The notes below the pieces were generated by a model. The model was not told the DNA's origin. It did no database searches and saw nothing but the letters and a program-made list of their open reading frames with translations. Shown here piece by piece: positions 53,149-61,703 of a stretch of 64,000 bases of DNA (its first letter is position 1; the number at the start of each line of letters is the position of its first letter). This DNA comes from Sutterella sp047777475 (GTDB taxonomy: Bacteria > Pseudomonadota > Gammaproteobacteria > Burkholderiales > Burkholderiaceae_F): the NCBI GenBank assembly GCA_047777475.1, contig JBKEET010000003.1, forward strand, positions 62,001 to 126,000, read 5' to 3'. The position numbers were made by a program, and so were the translations under genes.

Positions 53149-54254
53149 GATGCCTTCTCCGTTTTCTCGGTCTTCGGCTGCAGCTCGGGGAAGAGCTCCG
53201 CGAGGCGCGAAGGCTCGGCGATGCCGCGCTCGGTGATGATGCCCGTGATGAGCCGCGCCGGCGTCACGTCGAAGGCCGGATTGGCGGCGGGCTCGCTCTT
53301 GGCGAAGAGCCGCACGCTCGCGCTCTCGCCGTGCTCGCCAAGGCCGTGCACGATGCGCAGCTCCTCGCCGCCGCGGTCCTCGATCGGGATTTCGCGGCAC
53401 CCGTCGGTGATCGTCCAGTCAACAGTCGAGCTCGGCGCGGCCACGTAGAACGGCACGTCGCAGTCCTTGGCGGCGAGCGCCTTCAGGTAGGTGCCGATCT
53501 TGTTGGCCGCATCGCCCCGGCGGGTGATGCGGTCGGCGCCGACGATCACAATGTCCACGTCGCCGCGCTGCATGAGCTGGCCGCCCGCATTGTCGGCGAC
53601 GAGCGTGTGCGGCACGCCGTCCTGGCCGAGCTCCCAGGCGGTGAGCAGGCCCTGCAGGCGCGGGCGCGTTTCGTCGACCCAGACGTGCAGCGGCGTGCCT
53701 TCTTCAAACGCCATGTAAATCGGGGAAAGGGCCGTGCCGTAGTCGACCGTCGCGAGCCACCCCGCGTTGCAGTGGGTGAGCACGTTGACGGGCCGGCGCA
53801 GCTTCTTGTAGAGCTCGCTCAGCAGGCGCTTGCCCGCCTCGCCGATGGCGCGGCACCGCAGCACGTCCTCCTGCGTCATCTCCTCGGCGAGCTTCACCGC
53901 CGCGGCGAGGCGCATCGAGGGATCGCGCGGCATGAGCGCCGCCATCATGCGGCGCACGGCCCAGCTGAGGTTGACGGCCGTCGGCCTGGCGGCGGCGATC
54001 ACGTCGGCCGCGGCCTTGAGCGCGGCATTGGAGGGGTCCTCCTTCACCGCCAGCGCCACGGCCCAGGCACCTGTGATGCCGATCAGCGGGGCGCCGCGCA
54101 CGCGCATCGAGCAGATGGCCTCGACGCAGTCCCGCCAGTCGCTCAGGATGCGCTTCTCAAAGTGATGCGGCAGCATCGTCTGATCGATGATCTCGACGGC
54201 CGCGCCGCCGTCGACGGAACGAATCGAGCGTGTGGGTTCACCGTTAACTTTCAT
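53145..54254 (-). CDS. mtnA: methylthioribose-1-phosphate isomerase (MtnA-type)
   Basis: MtnA isomerises 5-methylthioribose-1-phosphate to methylthioribulose-1-phosphate. The 369-residue protein has MRVRGAPLIGITGAWAVAL near residue 50, the catalytic cysteine context VLTHCNAGWLATVDYG near residue 158 and the catalytic aspartate in IVGADRITRRGDAANKIGTY near residue 238. AAGGAGG stands before the ATG. It heads the operon with the class II aldolase, small protein, lipoprotein and primase. No mtnBCDE-type genes are in the window, so it may serve a DHAP-shunt (5-deoxyribose) route as much as methionine salvage. Confidence 0.93.
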   Translation of the reverse strand: MKVNGEPTRSIRSVDGGAAVEIIDQTMLPHHFEKRILSDWRDCVEAICSMRVRGAPLIGITGAWAVALAVKEDPSNAALKAAADVIAAARPTAVNLSWAVRRMMAALMPRDPSMRLAAAVKLAEEMTQEDVLRCRAIGEAGKRLLSELYKKLRRPVNVLTHCNAGWLATVDYGTALSPIYMAFEEGTPLHVWVDETRPRLQGLLTAWELGQDGVPHTLVADNAGGQLMQRGDVDIVIVGADRITRRGDAANKIGTYLKALAAKDCDVPFYVAAPSSTVDWTITDGCREIPIEDRGGEELRIVHGLGEHGESASVRLFAKSEPAANPAFDVTPARLITGIITERGIAEPSRLAELFPELQPKTEKTEKAS

Positions 54255-54481
54255 CGCTCATGCCTCCTTCTTTCAGGGCGCCGCAGGACGGCCTCCGGGC
54301 CGCCCGAAAACGCCTCTCTCCTCATACTTTCTAGTGTAGCGAATTCCCCGCGGAACATCGCTCCGGAAAGCCCGTGGGAAACGCCCCTGCGGGGCCTGCG
54401 CCCCCGGGACGGACAAACCTGCGGCGGGCGTCCTTCGGCCGCACTTATAATGGCGGGCATTCCTTTTCCGGAGCTTTGGAC

Positions 54482-55246
54482 ATGAATATCGAAACGAGCC
54501 GTGAATTCGGCATCTTCCGCCTGACGCTCAGCCGCCCCGCGCGCCGCAACGCGCTCAGCGCCGAGATGTACGGCGAGCTCACCGGGGCGCTCAGGGAAGC
54601 CGGCGCCGACGAGTCCGTGCGCGCCCTGCTGCTCAGGGGCGGCGAGCACATTTTCTCGGCGGGCACCGACCTCGAGGAGCTGCAGAGCGCACCGGAAAAG
54701 CTCGCGGCGGCCGAGGAGGCATTCTTTAAGGAGATCGCCTCCTTCGGCAAGCCGATCGTCGCCCGCGTCGACGGCCCGTGCGTGGGCGAGGCGTTCGTGA
54801 TGCTGCTTTACTGCGACCTCGTCTACGCCAACGAGTCCGCGGCGCTTTTCTCGCTGCCCTCCTCCGCGCTCGCGCGCTCCACGCGCTTCGGCGCCGCCGC
54901 GCTCGTGGCCCGCGCCGCGGGCTACCCGAAGGCCGCCGAGAAGCTCCTTCTCTCCGAGCCCATGACGGCGCACGAAGCCGCCGACATGCGGCTCATCACC
55001 GCCGCGGTCGACAAGGACCAGATCGAAAACGTCGTCGCCGCCAAGATCTCGCGCCTGGCAGTGCTGCCGCGCGAGGCGGTCTGCGCCGTCAAGCAGCTCC
55101 TTGCCGCTTCGCGCCGCGCCGAAGCCGCGCGCGAGGCCGGGCTCGAAGCCTCGCTCTACGCGAAGACCGCGGCCTCGGCCGATGCCGCCGAAGCGCTCGA
55201 CGCTTTCCTGCACGGCAGAAAGCCCGTGTTCCGCAAAGAAGACTGA
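54482..55246 (+). CDS. enoyl-CoA hydratase/isomerase family protein
   Basis: The start at ATG 54482 follows CCGGAG and a perfect TATAAT at 54446-54451, giving 254 residues beginning MNIETSREFGIFRLTLSRPA. It shows the crotonase fold: oxyanion-hole segments HIFSAGTDLEEL near residue 58 and GPCVGEAFVMLLYCDLVYA near residue 98. The usual catalytic PE motifs of enoyl-CoA hydratases are not evident (FSLPSSALARSTRFGAAAL instead), so an isomerase or other crotonase reaction is more likely. It is monocistronic, with a terminator after it. Confidence 0.85.
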   Translation: MNIETSREFGIFRLTLSRPARRNALSAEMYGELTGALREAGADESVRALLLRGGEHIFSAGTDLEELQSAPEKLAAAEEAFFKEIASFGKPIVARVDGPCVGEAFVMLLYCDLVYANESAALFSLPSSALARSTRFGAAALVARAAGYPKAAEKLLLSEPMTAHEAADMRLITAAVDKDQIENVVAAKISRLAVLPREAVCAVKQLLAASRRAEAAREAGLEASLYAKTAASADAAEALDAFLHGRKPVFRKED

Positions 55247-55251
55247 CGAAA

Positions 55252-55283
55252 CGCACCAAAAGAGTGCGCACCCAAACGGTGCA
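55252..55283. promoter_or_regulatory. tandem NtrC-like enhancer sites upstream of the glt operon
   Basis: Two adjacent dyads match the NtrC consensus TGCACC-N5-GGTGCA: CGCACC-AAAAG-AGTGCG (55252-55268) and CGCACC-CAAAC-GGTGCA (55267-55283, 11 of 12 dyad positions). A partial third half-site TGCACC lies at 55299-55304. They stand about 160-180 bp upstream of the sigma54 start point, the normal range for an enhancer. Confidence 0.68.
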
Positions 55284-55304
55284 CACTCTCCAATTGCGTG
55301 CACC

Positions 55305-55340
55305 AAAGCGGCCCCCGCCTGCGGGAGCCGCTTTTCTTTT
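55305..55340 (+). terminator. terminator of the crotonase gene
   Basis: AAGCGGC (55306-55312) and GCCGCTT (55327-55333), with inner CCCGC/GCGGG pairing, are followed by TTCTTTTTC. It sits between the NtrC-like sites and the sigma54 promoter. Confidence 0.75.
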
Positions 55341-55410
55341 TCTCCGCACAAAACAAAATCGCTTTTGTTTTCAATCGTCAAGAGCCTTCTAAACACTTTG
55401 TCTTATCGGG

Positions 55411-55427
55411 TTGGCACGCATCTTGCT
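55411..55427 (+). promoter_or_regulatory. sigma54 promoter of the glutamate/aspartate ABC operon
   Basis: TTGGCACG-CATC-TTGCT is an essentially perfect sigma54 (-24/-12) element, with GG at 55413-55414 and GC at 55425-55426 separated by 10 bases. The start point would be near 55438, giving a leader of about 60 bases. It is intergenic, correctly oriented, and has enhancer-like sites upstream. Confidence 0.82.
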
Positions 55428-55496
55428 GAGTAAAAAGGCAAGCGCAGCCGTCACCCGACGGCCGCCGCCCTCTCTTCTTTCGCAAGGAACCGCATC

Positions 55497-56399
55497 ATGA
55501 CAAAGAAGCTCTCGCTCATTGCCTCGGGCATCATTCTTTCCGGCCTTCTGCTTGCCGGCTCGGCCTCCGCCGCCGAACTGACGGGCACTCTCAAGAAGAT
55601 TTCCGAAACGGGCACGATCACCGTCGGCTACCGTGAGGCTTCCGTGCCGTTCTCCTACATCCTTGACGACGGCAAGCCCGTCGGCTACGCCTTCGAGATC
55701 TGCCAGGCCATCGCCGAGAACGTCAAGAAGGAGCTCAACAAGCCCGACCTCAAGGTGAACTACCAGGCCATCACGAGCGCCAACCGCATTCCGCTCATCC
55801 AGAACGGCACGGTCGACGTTGAGTGCGGCTCCACGACGAACTCCAAGAAGCGCCAGCGCGAAGCGGGCTTCGGCATCAACTACTTCGGCATCCAGGTCAC
55901 GGCCGCCGTCTGGAAGAACTCCGGCATCAAGTCGATCGACGACCTCAACGGCAAGAACATTTCCGTGACCGCCGGCACCACTGCCGTCGGCCTGCTCAAG
56001 AACTACGCCAAGGAGCACAACCTGACGTTCAACCTGCTGCCGACGAAGAACTTCGCCGAAGGCATGTCGCTCGTCGCCAACAAGCGCGCCGCGGCCTTCG
56101 TGATCGACGACGTGCTGCTCGCCGGCCAGATCGCCATGCTGCCCAATCCGCAGGACTTCATGATCCTCGACGCGTCGCTCTCGACCGAGCCCTACGCCCC
56201 GATGTTTGCCAAGGACGATGCGCCGTTCAAGGCCGTGGTTGACAAGACGATCAAGGACCTGATGGCTTCGGGCAAGCTCGCCGCCATGTACAAGAAGTGG
56301 TTCGAGAACCCGATTCCGCCCAAGGGCGCGAACCTGAACTTCCCGATGAACTCCGTCACGAAGGACCTGTTCGCTCACCCCAACAGCGACGGCATCTAA
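55497..56399 (+). CDS. gltI: glutamate/aspartate ABC transporter substrate-binding protein
   Basis: This family 3 periplasmic binding protein delivers acidic amino acids to the GltJKL transporter. The 300-residue product has a signal peptide (about residues 1-24, LLAGSASA then AELTGTLKKI), the SBP segment ITVGYREASVPFSYILDDGK and AFEICQAIAENVKKEL. AAGGA precedes the ATG. It leads the four-gene operon and is followed by a partial terminator, as is usual for binding proteins that must outnumber their permease. Confidence 0.93.
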   Translation: MTKKLSLIASGIILSGLLLAGSASAAELTGTLKKISETGTITVGYREASVPFSYILDDGKPVGYAFEICQAIAENVKKELNKPDLKVNYQAITSANRIPLIQNGTVDVECGSTTNSKKRQREAGFGINYFGIQVTAAVWKNSGIKSIDDLNGKNISVTAGTTAVGLLKNYAKEHNLTFNLLPTKNFAEGMSLVANKRAAAFVIDDVLLAGQIAMLPNPQDFMILDASLSTEPYAPMFAKDDAPFKAVVDKTIKDLMASGKLAAMYKKWFENPIPPKGANLNFPMNSVTKDLFAHPNSDGI

Positions 56400-56420
56400 C
56401 CGGGCTGCAGTTTTTTCAAA

Positions 56421-56463
56421 CCCTCGGCGCCCGACCGGTAACAGGGTCGCCGGGGGATTTTTT
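56421..56463 (+). terminator. attenuating terminator between gltI and the permease genes
   Basis: CGGCGCCC (56425-56432) pairs with GGGTCGCCG (56444-56452) with one bulge, followed by GGGGATTTTTTC. It would lower transcription into gltJKL relative to gltI. Confidence 0.65.
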
Positions 56464-56530
56464 CTTCAATCCGAATCCCGGGCGCGGCCGCCCAGCCGCG
56501 CCGATTTAAAAAACAAGAGGAGATTTCGGC

Positions 56531-57262
56531 ATGGCACTCAACATGTCGCTGGACACGCTCTTCGAGACCTCTCTCATGAGCGATGATCCGTGGTGGGAAT
56601 ACGTGCTCTTCGGCGCAGGCTGGACGCTCACCCTCACCGTGTGCGCCTTCGCGCTCGCGCTCGTGATGGGCACGATCGTCGGCACGCTGCGAACAACGGA
56701 GAACAAGGTTGTCCGGGGCTTCTGCGAAGCCTGGATCGAACTCTTCCGCAACATCCCGCTTATCGTCCAGATGTTCATCTGGTACTACGTTGTTCCCGAG
56801 CTCGTTCCCTTCTACAAGCAGTGGGTGATCAGCCATCCTCCTATCTACAGCCAGTTCCTCTCGGCCTTCATCTGCCTGGGCTTCTTCACGTCCTCGCGTA
56901 TCGCCGAGCAGGTTCGCTCCGGCATTACTTCCCTGCCGCCGGGACTGCCCAACGCCGCCAAGGCGCTCGGCTTCACGGGCGTCGACCGCTACCGCTACGT
57001 GATCCTTCCGATCGCGTTCCGCCTGGTGCTCCCGCCGCTCACCAGCGAGGCGATGAACCTCATCAAGAACACCGCCGTGTCCATGACGATCGGCATGCCC
57101 GAGCTGACGATGCGCGCCAACGAAATGGGCGAGGACACCTTCCAGTTCTTCGCCGCCTACGTGTGGGCGACCGCGCTCTACGTCATCATCTCGCTCACCG
57201 CGAACCGCATCATGGCGTGGATCGAATCGCGCAGCAAGATCCCCGGCTTCATTGCTTCCTGA
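56531..57262 (+). CDS. gltJ: glutamate/aspartate ABC transporter permease
   Basis: One of two inner-membrane permeases of the HisMQ/GltJK family. The 243-residue protein has about five membrane segments and the EAA motif region GITSLPPGLPNAAKALGFTG near residue 137, which contacts the ATPase. It lies 15 bp before gltK; RBS GAGGAG precedes the ATG. Confidence 0.93.
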   Translation: MALNMSLDTLFETSLMSDDPWWEYVLFGAGWTLTLTVCAFALALVMGTIVGTLRTTENKVVRGFCEAWIELFRNIPLIVQMFIWYYVVPELVPFYKQWVISHPPIYSQFLSAFICLGFFTSSRIAEQVRSGITSLPPGLPNAAKALGFTGVDRYRYVILPIAFRLVLPPLTSEAMNLIKNTAVSMTIGMPELTMRANEMGEDTFQFFAAYVWATALYVIISLTANRIMAWIESRSKIPGFIAS

Positions 57263-57276
57263 CGGAGTGAACGGAC

Positions 57277-57966
57277 ATGGCTATCGATTTTTCTTCCATC
57301 ACCAACGGCTGGCAGCTCATCTGCCAGGGCGCGGCCTACACGTTCGAGCTCACGGCCATCACCGCCGTGGGCGGCCTCGCGCTCGGCACGCTGCTTGCCC
57401 TCTGCCACCTTTCGCGCAACCGCTGGATTTCCGGCCCGGCGAAGTTCTACATCAACATGATGCGCTCCATTCCGCTCGTGATGGTGCTGTTCTGGTTCTA
57501 CCTGCTGATGCCGGAAGTGCTCCGGGTCATCCTCGGGCTTGACCGTCCGGTGAAGATCGGCGCGGACATGACCGCCATCGTCACCTTCGTGCTCTTCGAG
57601 GCGGCCTACTTCGCCGAGATCATGCGCGCGGGCATCCAGTCCGTGAAAAAGGGGCAGCTCTACGCCGCCTACGGCCTCGGGCTTTCCTACTGGCAGACGA
57701 TGCGCTACGTCGTGCTGCCGCAGGCCGTGCGGCACATGCTGCCGGTGCTCCTCACGCAGACCATCATCGTCTTCCAGGACACCTCGCTCGTTTACGTGCT
57801 GAGCGGCAACGACTTCATGGGCGCCATCTCGAAGATCGCCCAGCGTGACGGACAGCTTGTTTTGATGTACTCTTTTGCAGCAATCTGCTATCTTGCCGTC
57901 TCTCTTTCCCTCTCTCTGCTGATCCGCCGTGTGCAGACGAGGATGAACGCGGGTCAGGCGCACTGA
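57277..57966 (+). CDS. gltK: glutamate/aspartate ABC transporter permease
   Basis: Second permease, 229 residues, with about five membrane segments and the EAA loop RAGIQSVKKGQLYAAYGLGL near residue 116. It pairs with GltJ. A GGAGTG-type ribosome-binding site stands before the ATG. Confidence 0.93.
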   Translation: MAIDFSSITNGWQLICQGAAYTFELTAITAVGGLALGTLLALCHLSRNRWISGPAKFYINMMRSIPLVMVLFWFYLLMPEVLRVILGLDRPVKIGADMTAIVTFVLFEAAYFAEIMRAGIQSVKKGQLYAAYGLGLSYWQTMRYVVLPQAVRHMLPVLLTQTIIVFQDTSLVYVLSGNDFMGAISKIAQRDGQLVLMYSFAAICYLAVSLSLSLLIRRVQTRMNAGQAH

Positions 57967-57994
57967 CAAATTTCAGAAAAGGAACCCCATTACC

Positions 57995-58729
<735 letters not shown>

Positions 58730-58760
58730 TTCCCGCGGCAGCGGAAATTCTCTTCTGAGG

Positions 58761-58791
58761 ACCCCCGACGGCTCCGGCCGGCGGGGGTTTC
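58761..58791 (+). terminator. terminator of the glt operon
   Basis: CCCCCG (58762-58767) pairs with CGGGGG (58782-58787), extended by CGGC/GCCG (58769-58772 with 58777-58780) and one mismatch, and followed by TTT. Confidence 0.7.
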
Positions 58792-58871
58792 GCCGTCCTT
58801 GGGAGACGCTTTGGCGGCCGCCTGCCGCCCGGAGCCGCCGCTCCCGGCCGCATCTTCGGGCTTTTCCTGCG

Positions 58872-58899
58872 TTTTCGGCCGCGCAGTTTTGGCTATGAT
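58872..58899 (+). promoter_or_regulatory. possible promoter of the kdsD-lpt-rpoN operon
   Basis: TATGAT (58894-58899, 5/6) has TTTTCG (58872-58877, 3/6) 16 bp upstream. The -10 is good, the -35 poor. It lies 35 bases before the kdsD ATG. Confidence 0.4.
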
Positions 58900-58934
58900 T
58901 AGCGCAACATAACCGTTTTGAAGGACACGCTTTT

Positions 58935-59924
58935 ATGAACGAAGCTCATCAGCTCGACGCCGGCGCGGCCGTGCAGCTCGGCCGCGAGGTGCTCCGCCAG
59001 GAATCCGAGGCCGTCGCCCGCGCGGCGGATTCCCTCGGCGAGGATTTCGCCAAGGCCGTCTCGCTCATCCTGAACTGCAAGGGCCGCCTCATCGTTTCCG
59101 GCATCGGCAAGTCGGGCCACATCGCCCGCAAGCTCGCCGCGACGTTCGCGAGCACGGGCACGCCCGCCTATTTCGTGCACGCCGCCGAGGCGGCGCACGG
59201 CGATCTGGGCATGATCACCGCCCAGGACGTGGTGATCGGCATCTCCTACTCGGGCGAAACCAACGAGCTCCTGACGATCGTTCCGGTCATCAAGCGCGAG
59301 GGCGCCGTGCTCATCGCCATGACGGGCAACCCCGAGTCGCACCTCGCCTCCTACTCCGACGTGTGCATCAACTGCCACGTCGAGCGCGAGGCCTGCCCGC
59401 TCAACCTGGCGCCCACCACCTCGACGACCGTGACGCTCGCGCTCGGCGATGCGCTCGCCGTGGCCTGCCTCTCCGCCAAGGGCTTCACCAAGGAAGACTT
59501 CGCGCGCAGCCATCCGGGCGGAGCGCTCGGCCGCAGGCTGCTGACGCACGTCGCCGACGTCATGCGCCGCGACGGCGACATCCCGCAGGTCCGCGAGGAC
59601 GTCAAGGTGCTCGACGCGGTGCGCGAGATCACGAAGAAGCACATCGGCATGACCGCCGTGGTCGACGCGCAGGGCCGCGTCACGGGCATCTTCACCGAAG
59701 GCGACCTGCGCCGCCTCATCGAGCGCGTCGGCGACATCCGCGAGATCGCGATCGGCGACGTGATGACGCGCACGCCGAAGACCGTCGGCGCGCAGGAGCT
59801 TGCCGCCACGGCCGCCAACCTCATGCAGAAGTACCAGTGCAACCAGCTCCTCGTCGTCGACGGCGAGAACCGCCTCATCGGCGCGCTGCACCTGCACGAC
59901 CTGATGACCGCCAAAGTGATTTAA
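58935..59924 (+). CDS. kdsD: D-arabinose-5-phosphate isomerase
   Basis: KdsD converts ribulose-5-phosphate to arabinose-5-phosphate, the first step of Kdo synthesis. The 329-residue protein has an SIS domain (about residues 35-175) with VSGIGKSGHIARKLAATFA and YSGETNELLTI, and a pair of CBS domains (about 205-325). It heads the kdsD-kdsC-lptC-lptA-lptB-rpoN block conserved in proteobacteria. Confidence 0.97.
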   Translation: MNEAHQLDAGAAVQLGREVLRQESEAVARAADSLGEDFAKAVSLILNCKGRLIVSGIGKSGHIARKLAATFASTGTPAYFVHAAEAAHGDLGMITAQDVVIGISYSGETNELLTIVPVIKREGAVLIAMTGNPESHLASYSDVCINCHVEREACPLNLAPTTSTTVTLALGDALAVACLSAKGFTKEDFARSHPGGALGRRLLTHVADVMRRDGDIPQVREDVKVLDAVREITKKHIGMTAVVDAQGRVTGIFTEGDLRRLIERVGDIREIAIGDVMTRTPKTVGAQELAATAANLMQKYQCNQLLVVDGENRLIGALHLHDLMTAKVI

Positions 59925-59938
59925 GGAGGGCCGAAGCG

Positions 59939-60472
59939 ATGCCCACAGTTCTCGAAAGGGCGCGCCGCGTGCGCATGGCCGTCTTTGACATCGACGGCGT
60001 GATGTCCGACGGCACCATCAACATCTCGGGCTCGGGCGAGCTCTACAAGAGCTTCTACACGCGCGACGGCCTCGGCATCAAGATGCTGCAGAAGGCCGGC
60101 ATCGAAGTGGCCGTCATCACGGGCCGCAGCTCGGCGATCGTCGCCGAGCGCATGCGCGAGCTCGGCATCACGCGCGTCTCGCAGGGCCAGCTCTTCAAGA
60201 CCACCGCCTACGAGGCGCTTCTGAAGGAAACGAGGCTCACCGACGAGCAGGTCGCCTACATGGGCGACGACGTACCCGACCTGCCGATCCTGATGCGGGC
60301 CGGCCTTGCAGCCGCCCCTGCCGACTGCAACCCCGATCTTTTAAACTATACGCATTGGCAGTCGCGCTTTCGCGGCGGCCGCGGCGCCGTCCGCGAGCTC
60401 TGCGAGCTCATCCTCAGAGCCCAGGGCGCCTGGGACAGGCTCGTCACTGACACTTACGTGCTCGGCAAATAA
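59939..60472 (+). CDS. kdsC: 3-deoxy-D-manno-octulosonate 8-phosphate phosphatase
   Basis: KdsC hydrolyses Kdo-8-phosphate to Kdo. I start at ATG 59939 after AAGGAGG (177 residues); the frame is open far upstream inside kdsD but that part has no family match. The HAD motif I is MAVFDIDGVMSDG near residue 15, VITGRSSAIVAERM contains motif II, and YMGDDVPDLPIL near residue 103 holds motif IV. It is a tetrameric C0-type HAD enzyme. Its stop overlaps the lptC start by one base. Confidence 0.96.
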   Translation: MPTVLERARRVRMAVFDIDGVMSDGTINISGSGELYKSFYTRDGLGIKMLQKAGIEVAVITGRSSAIVAERMRELGITRVSQGQLFKTTAYEALLKETRLTDEQVAYMGDDVPDLPILMRAGLAAAPADCNPDLLNYTHWQSRFRGGRGAVRELCELILRAQGAWDRLVTDTYVLGK

Positions 60473-61095
60473 TGGATAAACACTCGCTTAACGTCCGCGA
60501 ACGCATCACCGCCATCATCGGCGCGCTGCTGCTCTTTGCGCTCGTCGGCGGCAGCTACTACTACTCGGTCAAGGTTTCGATGGACAACCTCAAGTACGTG
60601 CCGAGCAGCCGCAGCCCCGACTTCACGGCAAAGAACGTGGCGCTCACCGACTTTGACGAGAAGGGTGCCGCCGACCGCCGCATGACCGCCGTGACCATGG
60701 ACCATTTCTCGGACGAATCGGTGCGCGCCAGCACGGCGCGCTACTACTCGCTCAATCCCGCCGACCCGCAGCTCACCATGGAATCCGACAAGGCGTGGAG
60801 CGACGACGGCATGGAAACGCTGGAGTTTTCCGGCAACGTCAGGGTGCGCCGCGAGCCGAGCGACAAGGACCCCGAGCTTTACTTCAGCTCGGAGTACGCG
60901 CGCGCCTGGCTCGACACCCGCCGCATCGACTCCGACCGTCCCGTGCTGCTGCGCCGCGGCACCGACACGACGACTGCCGAGAAAGGAATAAAGTACGATG
61001 ACGTGAACAGGACCGTCGAGCTGTTCGACCAAGTCCATTCGGTCATTCACACCAACAGCGGGCTCGACGGGTCCGCCGGGGCAGCAAAGCAATGA
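60472..61095 (+). CDS. lptC: LPS export protein LptC
   Basis: LptC is the bitopic inner-membrane protein that receives LPS from LptB2FG and passes it to LptA. The 207-residue product has a membrane helix at about residues 12-30 and a periplasmic beta-jellyroll with the FTAKNVALTDFDEKGAADRR and LEFSGNVRVRRE strands. It overlaps lptA by 4 bp (ATGA). Confidence 0.9.
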   Translation: MDKHSLNVRERITAIIGALLLFALVGGSYYYSVKVSMDNLKYVPSSRSPDFTAKNVALTDFDEKGAADRRMTAVTMDHFSDESVRASTARYYSLNPADPQLTMESDKAWSDDGMETLEFSGNVRVRREPSDKDPELYFSSEYARAWLDTRRIDSDRPVLLRRGTDTTTAEKGIKYDDVNRTVELFDQVHSVIHTNSGLDGSAGAAKQ

Positions 61096-61703
61096 ACAAA
61101 CGAATTCTCACCGGGCTGATGGCGCTTGCCGCGCTGTCCTCGAGCGCCTGGGCGCTCAACTCCGACAGCGACCAGCCGATTCAGGTGCACGCCGACCGCT
61201 TCAACGGCGACGAGGTCAAGCAGACCGCCGTCTATTCGGGCAACGTCACGGTTGACCAGGGCACGATGAACCTCACGGGCTACCAGCTCGATCTGTCGAT
61301 CACGCCCAAGGGCTACCGCCACGCCGTCATGCACGGCAAGCCCGCGCGCTTCAAGCAGCAGCGCGACCCGAAGACGCCGGGCATCGACGAATGGGTGCAC
61401 GCCAGGGCGCTCACCATCATTTACGACGAAGAAACCGATACGATCACGCTGATCACCGATGCGTACCTTTCGCGCACCGAGAACGGCGTCGAGAAGGACA
61501 TGACGAGCGGCACCCGCATCGTCTACAACCGCCGCACCGGCCGCTCGCAGGTCGAGAGCGGCAAGGGCGAGCGCGTCACCACGGTGATCGCGCCGCGCAA
61601 CAACAGCAATTCCAAGGGCACGCAGGCCGCGCCGCAGCGCAAGGGCGCACGGCTTTCCGATTCGACCGCGATCGCCCCCGAAAAAGGAGCCCAGCGTGAC
61701 TGA
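61092..61703 (+). CDS. lptA: LPS export periplasmic bridge protein LptA
   Basis: LptA forms the periplasmic bridge that carries LPS to LptDE. The 203-residue product has a signal peptide ending SSSAWA near residue 22 and an OstA/LptA jellyroll domain with DQPIQVHADRFNGDEVKQTA and AVYSGNVTVDQGTMNLTGYQ. The C-terminal 40 residues are polar and low in complexity. It overlaps lptB by 8 bp. Confidence 0.93.
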   Translation: MNKRILTGLMALAALSSSAWALNSDSDQPIQVHADRFNGDEVKQTAVYSGNVTVDQGTMNLTGYQLDLSITPKGYRHAVMHGKPARFKQQRDPKTPGIDEWVHARALTIIYDEETDTITLITDAYLSRTENGVEKDMTSGTRIVYNRRTGRSQVESGKGERVTTVIAPRNNSNSKGTQAAPQRKGARLSDSTAIAPEKGAQRD

